Source of the DNA: a bacterium
GTDB taxonomy: Bacteria > Electryoneota > Electryoneia > Electryoneales > Electryoneaceae
Direction of reading: 5' to 3'
NCBI GenBank assembly: GCA_028278125.1
Contig: JANQEY010000176.1
Location: 1-8,100, forward strand
DNA: 8,100 nt
The notes beneath the pieces are model-generated. The model saw nothing but the letters and a program-made list of their open reading frames with translations. It did no database searches and had not been told where the DNA came from. The first letter of the stretch is position 1. Each line of letters starts with the position of its first letter. The translations under genes and the position numbers were made by a program. Shown here piece after piece: positions 1 through 6,312 of this stretch.

Positions 1-1
1 C

Positions 2-250
2 TTCACAGATAATTGTGTCGTGGGGATTGAACCGAATAAAGAACGGATCGACTATTTCCTCAATAACAGCCTGATGCTTGTAACTGCACTCAATCCGCAT
101 ATCGGCTACGACAACGCAGCCAAAGTTGCGAAAAAAGCACATGCCGAGAATTCAACTCTCAAGGAAGCTGCTGTAGCACTCGGTTTACTCACTGAAGAAG
201 AATTCGATGAAAAGGTGCGGCCTGAAAATATGACAGGGCCAAAAGAATAG
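2..250 (+). CDS. fumC: Class II fumarate hydratase, C-terminal end (5' truncated by window edge)
   Basis: This is the last 82 codons of a gene that begins before the window; the frame is open from base 2 to the TAG at 248-250. The residues '[20 protein letters not shown]', then '[19 protein letters not shown]' and the tail '[18 protein letters not shown]' match the C-terminal helical domain of class II (iron-independent) fumarases. These are cytoplasmic homotetramers that interconvert fumarate and malate in the TCA cycle. The '[12 protein letters not shown]' ending fits fumarase better than aspartate ammonia-lyase, the closest relative. The catalytic SSxMPxKxNP loop lies upstream and is not visible. 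A GTG at 20 could look like a start, but the family alignment runs through it, so I treat it as an internal valine. A strong hairpin follows 26 nt after the stop. The neighbours converge on it and give no metabolic context. Confidence 0.9.
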   Translation, partial: FTDNCVVGIEPNKERIDYFLNNSLMLVTALNPHIGYDNAAKVAKKAHAENSTLKEAAVALGLLTEEEFDEKVRPENMTGPKE

Positions 251-276
251 GCACAGACTCAAAAATTTATAATATG

Positions 277-309
277 AAAAGCCCCGGTTAAACCGGGGCT
301 TTTATTTTT
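277..309. terminator. Symmetric intrinsic terminator between convergent genes
   Basis: Bases 277-289 (AAAAGCCCCGGTT) and 291-303 (AACCGGGGCTTTT) are perfect reverse complements around a single central A at 290. The transcript can form a GC-rich stem with an A/U-rich base and a small loop. On the plus strand the stem runs into TTTTATTTTT, a good uridine tract for ending fumC. On the minus strand the built-in U4 follows the stem and then CAUAUUAUAAAUUUUU, so it can also stop the 957-residue gene arriving from the right (stop at 335). Bidirectional action is an inference from this symmetry. Confidence 0.88.
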
Positions 310-334
310 GAAAATTTTGATTAACAATTATTTA

Positions 335-3208
335 TCATTTTACATACACGACTTTCTTCATATCGACAGTACCCGAATTACTCGTCATGTTAACAAAATA
401 GATCCCGGATGGTTTTCCCGTGGCATTCCAAGTTATAGCGTGGAATCCCGGGGCAAACTTATCTTCTGATAATACCTGGACTGTTCTTCCAAGAATATCG
501 AATATACTCACCTTAACATTACTAAGTTCGGTAATCCCAAGAACTATCTGAATTGACGGATTAAATGGATTCGGATAAACCTTTTCGATCCCAAATCGTG
601 TTGGCAACGAATTGTCGGTAACACCATCATCGATCCCGGAACCTTCCCAGAAAATAGTAACTTCATTGCTGTGTTCGGAATCTCCCTCATCATAGGATGC
701 TGTGATGGTATAAACATATTCTCCTGCATCTTCAAGTGTATCGACATATACCGGATCGGTTACTGTGTCATGAATGTTACCATTTCTGTAAACGTTAAAA
801 CCGGTAAAGGAATCAAGTTCATCCAAACTCCCAGCGTTATTCGGAGCCAAAGTAGCTACAGTTCCATCGCGATAACGAACAACCGCCCTCATTCCGAAGG
901 TCACCCAGTTCATTTCACTCCATTCACCGTCTATTCGCCTCCACGACCTCCCCACATCTATATCTTCCGCCATCAACCCGGCGTTTGTACCCATTCCACC
1001 AAAAGCAACAACAAAATCACCATCGTAGACAAAACCTTCATCTTCGATGTCAATTTCGATCCATTGGCTGTCTAAAGCTGTTGCTGTCGTGGAGAAGTCT
1101 TGATCGACCACAGGTTCTCCATCAAAGCCATATAATGCCGGGCTGAAATCTTCTGTACCCGTGGTAAAGTATTTTAATGTCAAAACCTGGCAGGTACCTT
1201 CAGGGCTCATATGATTCCCATATGAATTTCCTTCGAGAGGCCAATACTCCTGAACCATATTGCCATTTTCATAAGCAAGCTCAGCGATCGTTCCTGAGCT
1301 CATTGACCATTCCAGCTCAACTAACCCTGTCAGTTCATCAAGCGAAGCCGTCAGGAACGTTGGATTAATAATCATCTCTGCTTCGGCAATATCATTCGGA
1401 TCCGACGGTAGAAGCTGAACATCATTACCTTCGATACTTATGACACCACTGAATGTCACAGCATCAAAACGGTTGAAGTTTGTCATGGGAATACCGGGAT
1501 TACCCCATACCCTTACCCTGCAGGCACCCGTTCCATCCTCAATATGGAATATGCCGAAATCATTTTCCGGTTGTTCCAATAGAATCCCTGTGGATTGTGC
1601 CCATGAACCTTCCATGTTTTCATAGTCAGCTATTTCACCTGTTGAAAATATGATAGGATCGGGCATTGGGTTACCAGATGCGAGTATCTCATAGGTAAAA
1701 TCTTCTATCCTGGTGACACCATTTGATTCTGCCAGCCGACCGGACACCTCTATCTCGTCACCTCGCCAGACGTCTACAATGTCATCCCAGGTAAATAGCT
1801 GAATTCCATATCCCGTCTCATCCTGGATATATAATTCCGAACGGTTTGTAAACAGTGCTCCCGGTTCCTGGGTAACAATTCCGCGTGTTTTGACCATACT
1901 ACCGATCAGGGTTGGATCGGTCTGTAAAACATCTATTGATTCTTCAGCAAAAATATCTCCGACAACCGCGCGGATGAAGTAGTTGTCACCAAAATTTTGC
2001 CAACCACCCCCAATATCTCTTCTTCCGTATATACCATTGTTATTATCATACATTATGTTGGGGTGTGTACTGCGGAAAATGGCTCCGCCATGGAAACTTT
2101 CATCTACCGGTATTACGTAATCACGGAGATCTACATAAGTCCAGACAACAGGATTTTCGATAGTATTATCAGGATAAATTGCCAGTGGTTCCGGCATCAG
2201 CTCCAATGTGTCATTAGGATTACCAGCATCATCGTTATCCCATACCATAATATCAATGCTATCAAGTTGCATCCTGTAGAGGAAGTATAATCCGGCCAGG
2301 TATGTCTGTCCTTCCACTTCGAACAAGTTAGCGATACGGTTATTGTTATTATAGGTCACTACCATATCATTACTACGAATATCATCGATATAATCAATCA
2401 TAGTGCCGCACAAGTATGACCATGGTCCGGCAGTTCCCTCGTTCGGAACAACCATTGTATCACTTACTTCCAGCCAGTACTCAACACGTGTACCGGCCAG
2501 GTATGATGGGATCGTAAAGTGGTATTCGTTATCTACCTGTTCCACAAATTCCGCTTCCGTCTCAGGACCACCATCCGCGGTATAGTATAACTCAGCATAT
2601 TCGACATCATGGATATCTGTGATGATGAAGACAGGATTGTAATCTTCGGCAACAGCCTCATTTATCGGCACCGGGTTATGCTGCACCAGGGGAGGTGACA
2701 CATCTACATCAGCTTCATATATCCTGATATCATCTATATATACCCCATCACGTGATACAGAACCGTCACTCATAATCTGGAAACGAAGCTTAACATCGCT
2801 TTGACCGGCATAACTGCCTATGTCATATATCAGTTCATGCCACATGGCACTATCACCGGTAAATTCCTCAAGAAGATCCCAATGTTCGCCATCATCTGCA
2901 GTGATATAGATATACCAGAAATCAAAGTATTCCTCAACGTCACAATAGGTCCAAAGGTGGAGTTCAGCACTTTGGACTTCTGAAAGATCCACACCGGTAA
3001 TCATCTGTGTTTCTTCTTCAGACCAGTTTCCATATTGCCCAGGACTGTCAGCAAGAGAATTTTCCGGTGAATATGCCTGGGTTGTCGATAACGACCAATC
3101 TCCGTCCCAGTTATCCAAACCATCTTCAAATGTTTCACTATAAATCTGGGCATGTGAAAATGAAGTAAGGACGACCACCAGTAAGATCAGTGTCAGTAAT
3201 TGTTTCAT
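335..3208 (-). CDS. Secreted multi-domain protein with tandem OB folds and T9SS C-terminal sorting domain
   Basis: 957 residues. A signal peptide (MKQLLTLILLVVVLTSFSHA, cleavage after residue 20 before Gln) sends it to the periplasm. Domains I read in order: 22-166, a MAM/immune-inhibitor-A-like jelly roll ('ETFEDGLDNW' start, 'YIDDIRIYE' end); about 170-268, an Ig-like beta domain; about 275-418, a beta module ending 'YFIRAVVG'; about 424-515 and 517-608, two OB-like folds ('YIQDETGYGIQLF' and 'FHIEDGTGACRVRVWG'); 615-634 plus 800-854, a fibronectin III domain ('LVELEWS' and 'GFNVYRNG') split by about 160 residues resembling the 275-418 module; 868-957, a T9SS type A sorting domain with 'YPNPFNP' at 878-884. 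It is therefore probably exported across the outer membrane and held on or released from the surface. I see no catalytic domain, so the role is unknown; adhesion or polymer binding is a guess. ATG start with GGGAGGA 7 nt upstream. Confidence 0.88.
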   Translation of the reverse strand: MKQLLTLILLVVVLTSFSHAQIYSETFEDGLDNWDGDWSLSTTQAYSPENSLADSPGQYGNWSEEETQMITGVDLSEVQSAELHLWTYCDVEEYFDFWYIYITADDGEHWDLLEEFTGDSAMWHELIYDIGSYAGQSDVKLRFQIMSDGSVSRDGVYIDDIRIYEADVDVSPPLVQHNPVPINEAVAEDYNPVFIITDIHDVEYAELYYTADGGPETEAEFVEQVDNEYHFTIPSYLAGTRVEYWLEVSDTMVVPNEGTAGPWSYLCGTMIDYIDDIRSNDMVVTYNNNNRIANLFEVEGQTYLAGLYFLYRMQLDSIDIMVWDNDDAGNPNDTLELMPEPLAIYPDNTIENPVVWTYVDLRDYVIPVDESFHGGAIFRSTHPNIMYDNNNGIYGRRDIGGGWQNFGDNYFIRAVVGDIFAEESIDVLQTDPTLIGSMVKTRGIVTQEPGALFTNRSELYIQDETGYGIQLFTWDDIVDVWRGDEIEVSGRLAESNGVTRIEDFTYEILASGNPMPDPIIFSTGEIADYENMEGSWAQSTGILLEQPENDFGIFHIEDGTGACRVRVWGNPGIPMTNFNRFDAVTFSGVISIEGNDVQLLPSDPNDIAEAEMIINPTFLTASLDELTGLVELEWSMSSGTIAELAYENGNMVQEYWPLEGNSYGNHMSPEGTCQVLTLKYFTTGTEDFSPALYGFDGEPVVDQDFSTTATALDSQWIEIDIEDEGFVYDGDFVVAFGGMGTNAGLMAEDIDVGRSWRRIDGEWSEMNWVTFGMRAVVRYRDGTVATLAPNNAGSLDELDSFTGFNVYRNGNIHDTVTDPVYVDTLEDAGEYVYTITASYDEGDSEHSNEVTIFWEGSGIDDGVTDNSLPTRFGIEKVYPNPFNPSIQIVLGITELSNVKVSIFDILGRTVQVLSEDKFAPGFHAITWNATGKPSGIYFVNMTSNSGTVDMKKVVYVK

Positions 3209-3215
3209 GAGAAGG

Positions 3216-3222
3216 TCCTCCC
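3216..3222 (-). promoter_or_regulatory. Strong Shine-Dalgarno for the 957-residue secreted protein
   Basis: On the minus strand GGGAGGA lies 7 nt before the ATG at 3206-3208. This is the best ribosome binding site in the window. It fixes the start, which also gives a proper signal peptide. Confidence 0.75.
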
Positions 3223-3318
3223 GAATTAAATAAATATGAAATGAATTTGAAGTTCTAACCAGGTGTGGAAAGGAACTATCGTAATCCCTTGAAACAGGTT
3301 CCTCCCCCCTGCTGAATA

Positions 3319-3347
3319 AAAATAGTATTCAATAGTTAAACTGACAA
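3319..3347 (-). promoter_or_regulatory. Candidate housekeeping promoter for the secreted protein
   Basis: Read on the minus strand, TTGTCA (3342-3347; 5 of 6 to TTGACA) and TATTTT (3319-3324; 4 of 6 to TATAAT) are separated by 17 nt. This predicts a leader of roughly 100 nt. The match is to a sigma-70-type consensus; if the host uses the Bacteroidota-type -33/-7 elements, the assignment may be wrong. No sigma-54 element (GG-N10-GC) occurs on the minus strand of the 206-bp gap, so the upstream response regulator does not obviously control this gene directly. Confidence 0.35.
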
Positions 3348-3378
3348 TGGCAAATCGAGATGGAACAATTTTTCTCGG

Positions 3379-3400
3379 TAGATTGGAGGAAGTTAGATTG
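3379..3400. repeat. Short direct repeat TAGATTG x2 downstream of the response regulator
   Basis: TAGATTG occurs at 3379-3385 and 3394-3400, a 15-nt period, in the gap between the response regulator stop and the candidate promoter of the secreted protein. It could be a pair of regulator half-sites or chance; 7-mers this AT-rich are not strong evidence. Confidence 0.25.
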
Positions 3401-3414
3401 AAACTACAGGTCTG

Positions 3415-4818
3415 TTATTCTTTCTCAATCCTGTGGAATCTCATCTTTTCCCACAGGGTTTTTCTACTTATTCCCAATATTGATGCAGCCTTCGTTCGGT
3501 TGAAACCTGTTAATTTGAGAGCGCTCCTGATATGTGATTCCTCGGCGTGATGCATGGCATTTTCAAGTGGTAAGAATTGATTTATATCTACCGACTTTAC
3601 TTCATTAAGGGGACTCGACCGTTTATTCTGATCTGCATATTGACGTAAAGAACTCGGTAAATCATTAACATCAATAATGTTATCATGAGACAATAAAACA
3701 GCTCTCTCGACTACATTTTTCAGTTCACGTACATTTCCCGGCCAGTTGTAGCCATCAAGAATCGCCACCGCGTCTTCAGAAAAGCCTTCGACTCTCTGCC
3801 CCGTTCGTTCACTGTGTATTTGACGGAAATGCTCCGCAAGGAGCCTGATATCGCCTTCTCTTTCGGAGAGAATCGGAAGGTTTACATTGACCGTGTTGAT
3901 TCTGTAGTACAGGTCTTCCCTGAATCTTCCGCTCTCTACCAATCTCTCAATATCATGCAATGTTGCTGATACAATTCTAACATCAACCTGTATTGTCTCC
4001 GTACCTCCAACGCGTTCAAATTCTCTTTCCTGTAGGACGCGGAGAAGCTTCACCTGTACAGTTTCGCTCACATCGCCAATCTCGTCAAGAAACAGGGTAC
4101 CGTTATGTGCTTGCTCAAACCGGCCGATTTTTCTCTGCATGGCCCCTGTAAACGCTCCCTTTTCATAACCGAATAATTCTGATTCAAGCAATGTTTCTGT
4201 AAGGCTAGCGCAACTGACCTTTATAAAGGGTTGTTCTCTTCTTTTACTGTTAAAATGAATCGCAGAAGCTACAAGTTCTTTTCCCGTTCCGGATTCTCCT
4301 TTTATCAGGATATTAGCGTCAGATATTGCTATAGTTTCGATCAACTCATACAGTTTAAGCATTTGCTTCGATTTACCAACAAGGTTTCCTAAACCAAATT
4401 GATCATCACCTGTATTGGAGGTATTTAAACCTTTCTTCTTATTTTCGATCCTTTTAACAGATTTTTTTATCTTCTCAATGAGATCCACGATTTTAAACGG
4501 TTTGGGGATAAAATCCTCAGCACCGATTTTCATCGCCTTTACGGCAGTATCAACATTGCCAAACGCAGTAAACGCGAAGACAATCGTATCCGGATTTATA
4601 TCTTTTATTTTTTCAGTTAACTGGAGGCCATCAAGACCCGGCATGATCATGTCAGTGAGGACAATATCATGATTCTCCGCCCGGTAAAGTTCATAGCCAT
4701 CATGCCCGTTCTCAGCGACATCTACCTGGCATCCTTCAGCCTGCAGGGCATCCTGTAAAGCCAGCCGCAGACTTGGTTCATCCTCTACAATAAGAATTTT
4801 TTTACTAAGCTTTTCCAC
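3415..4818 (-). CDS. NtrC-family sigma-54-dependent response regulator
   Basis: 467 residues, complete three-domain NtrC architecture. Receiver domain 1-120: acidic pair E12/D13, phosphoacceptor D56 in 'LTDMIMPGLDG', T84, and K106 in 'PKPF'. AAA+ sigma-54 activation domain about 143-385: Walker A 'GESGTGKE' (174-181), the sigma-54-contacting 'GAFTGA' loop intact at 221-226, Walker B 'LFLDEIGD' (242-249), arginine finger region 'FREDLYYRIN' (299-308), and 'NWPGNVRELKN' (358-368). Fis-type helix-turn-helix about 427-463 ('NRTKAASILGISRKTLWEKM'). All key residues are present, so it should be a functional ATPase that opens promoters bound by RpoN holoenzyme. The start is GTG: an in-frame TAA sits directly before it and AAGGA lies 9 nt upstream; the next in-frame methionine (57) would remove the phosphorylation site. 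It follows the kinase gene by 48 nt and is its evident partner. Target genes are unknown. Confidence 0.95.
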   Translation of the reverse strand: MEKLSKKILIVEDEPSLRLALQDALQAEGCQVDVAENGHDGYELYRAENHDIVLTDMIMPGLDGLQLTEKIKDINPDTIVFAFTAFGNVDTAVKAMKIGAEDFIPKPFKIVDLIEKIKKSVKRIENKKKGLNTSNTGDDQFGLGNLVGKSKQMLKLYELIETIAISDANILIKGESGTGKELVASAIHFNSKRREQPFIKVSCASLTETLLESELFGYEKGAFTGAMQRKIGRFEQAHNGTLFLDEIGDVSETVQVKLLRVLQEREFERVGGTETIQVDVRIVSATLHDIERLVESGRFREDLYYRINTVNVNLPILSEREGDIRLLAEHFRQIHSERTGQRVEGFSEDAVAILDGYNWPGNVRELKNVVERAVLLSHDNIIDVNDLPSSLRQYADQNKRSSPLNEVKSVDINQFLPLENAMHHAEESHIRSALKLTGFNRTKAASILGISRKTLWEKMRFHRIEKE

Positions 4819-4827
4819 TTAAATTCA

Positions 4828-4832
4828 TCCTT
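4828..4832 (-). promoter_or_regulatory. Shine-Dalgarno supporting the GTG start of the response regulator
   Basis: Minus-strand AAGGA with a 9-nt gap to the GTG at 4816-4818. It lies within the 48-nt gap after the kinase stop, so the regulator can be translated independently from the same mRNA. An ATG overlaps it (AAGGATG) but is in another frame. Confidence 0.6.
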
Positions 4833-4866
4833 ATCATTCAATAGTCCAGATTGAAAAATCTGCCAA

Positions 4867-6312
4867 TCAACTAACTGGATTGAAGATGACAGTAAATATT
4901 GCCCCCTTGCCCTCTTCACTGGAAACAGTAATCTGCCCACCGTGGCGTTGCACTATGCTTTTACTGACAGCCAGGCCTAGTCCTGTGCCCTTGCCGGTTG
5001 GTTGAGTTGTATAGAATGGATCAAATATTTTTTTCCTGTCTTTCTTTGGAAAACCAATCCCCGTATCCTCTACCTCCAGACTTACACCTCTTTTATCTTC
5101 CATTTTAACCCTGGCTGTAAGGACTCCACCCGATTCTTCCATTGCCTGGATGGCGTTGAGGATAATATTCAAGAGCACCTGGTTAGCCTGGTCTGAATCT
5201 ACTACAATATCCGGTAAATTTTTATCAAATTCTCTCTTAACTGTTATACCACTCTTCTGGAGAGGATAGGCTGTTAATGCCAGCGCGTTCTCCATCAATT
5301 CCACCGCATTTGTCGGTTCTGGGCTGAAAGGTGTTGATCTTGCGAAAGAAACAAGCCCATCAACAGTTCTTTCAATCCTCCTCAATCCATCCCTGATAAC
5401 TTCTATATATTGGCTTCTCTTTTCAGAGTCCACGTCGTATTGTTCAAGGTTATCGACAAGATTCTGAATCCCTGCAAGCGGATTTCTCACTTCATGAGCG
5501 ACACCGGCAGCAAGTTTCCCGATAGTCGACATCTTTTCAGTCTGGTAGAACTTATCCTGGGTCTCCCTTTCAAGCTCTCTTGCCTGTTCCATCTGGTCTA
5601 AAAGTGAATTAAAAGTGCGGGCAAGGTCACCTATCTCATCATTTCGATCTATTTGTGAACGTAACCATGATTCTGTCGCGGCACGATCCATAAAATCTCT
5701 TAATTCAACCAGGGGTGATATTTCTTTATGCAGGTAAAATGCAAGTATAATTGAACTGATGACAACCATTGCAACGACCATCATGATATGATAAAAACGG
5801 ACTTCCTGCAATTCTTTCCGTAAGGGCATCAGGGCATATCCTACCCTGAGGTGCCCCCAGGAACGTGTTGAAATACTTAGAGGAGTCGATATCTCAAGAA
5901 CCGGATCATTATTTTCAATGAAATGGGAAAGAGTGCTGTCCGATTCATGGATTATTTTTGACAATGAATCGCTTTCAGCTCGACCGTATTGACGTAAATT
6001 GTTTGACGCAATAATGAATCCATCCTGGTTAAGCACCTTGATATACTCTATTGATAGATCACCCTTGTTCATCCATTCTTCTATATAATTCTCAATCAAG
6101 CCACCCTCTTCAATAAGACCAAGTTCTTCATAAAGGAGAGAGTTAGTAATTGAAATTGCGAAAGTTTCGGTCAAGTGTCTACGACTTATTTCCCCCTGTT
6201 TTATAGCAAATTTCTCTTCACTTCTCGAAAAGAGGTACGACAACACCAGTAGGGCCATTGAGAGCAGGCATACCGCCAGGATAGTACTTCTTTGTCTTAA
6301 TGATAGCCTCAC
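4867..6312 (-). CDS. Membrane sensor histidine kinase (HAMP, HisKA, HATPase)
   Basis: 481 residues. Transmembrane helix 1 at about 10-28 and helix 2 at about 173-194 enclose a periplasmic domain of about 145 residues. Its centre ('IEYIKVLNQDGFIIASN', 88-104) and end ('STPLSIS...GHLRVGYAL') resemble a single CACHE/PAS-like extracellular sensor. HAMP follows (about 195-247), then a short coiled coil, then HisKA with phosphoacceptor H273 in 'AAGVAHEVRNPLAGI'. The ATPase domain shows the N box (N382/N386, 'LLNIILNAIQAM'), G1 'DTGIGF' (416-421), F box 'FDPFYTT' (430-436) and G2 'GKGTGLGLA' (440-448). The H box type fits the NtrB/ZraS class that pairs with NtrC-like regulators, consistent with the next gene. 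The GTG start overlaps the TGA of the PhnD-like gene by 4 nt, and GGAGG lies 9 nt upstream inside that gene. I infer that the PhnD-like protein docks on the periplasmic domain; the sequence alone does not show it. Confidence 0.94.
   Translation of the reverse strand: MRLSLRQRSTILAVCLLSMALLVLSYLFSRSEEKFAIKQGEISRRHLTETFAISITNSLLYEELGLIEEGGLIENYIEEWMNKGDLSIEYIKVLNQDGFIIASNNLRQYGRAESDSLSKIIHESDSTLSHFIENNDPVLEISTPLSISTRSWGHLRVGYALMPLRKELQEVRFYHIMMVVAMVVISSIILAFYLHKEISPLVELRDFMDRAATESWLRSQIDRNDEIGDLARTFNSLLDQMEQARELERETQDKFYQTEKMSTIGKLAAGVAHEVRNPLAGIQNLVDNLEQYDVDSEKRSQYIEVIRDGLRRIERTVDGLVSFARSTPFSPEPTNAVELMENALALTAYPLQKSGITVKREFDKNLPDIVVDSDQANQVLLNIILNAIQAMEESGGVLTARVKMEDKRGVSLEVEDTGIGFPKKDRKKIFDPFYTTQPTGKGTGLGLAVSKSIVQRHGGQITVSSEEGKGAIFTVIFNPVS

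Noticed and set aside
20..250. A small 76-residue gene starting at GTG 20
   Set aside because: The frame stays open to the window edge and the residues before it ('FTDNCVV') continue the fumarase family alignment, so it is the end of fumC.
671..1075. 134-codon open frame on the plus strand inside the secreted-protein gene
   Set aside because: It lies antisense to well-supported domains, has no recognisable protein family features, and its composition looks like an antisense shadow.
3257..3310. Inverted repeat GGAAAGGAAC / GTTCCTCCCC in the leader of the secreted protein as a riboswitch or terminator
   Set aside because: The pairing is imperfect with a loop of over 20 nt, and there is no conserved aptamer-like core or T-tract.
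3209..3414. Possible sigma-54 promoter controlled by the neighbouring NtrC-type regulator
   Set aside because: I checked every GG on the minus strand for a GC ten bases later and found none; the same check upstream of the PhnD-like gene also failed.
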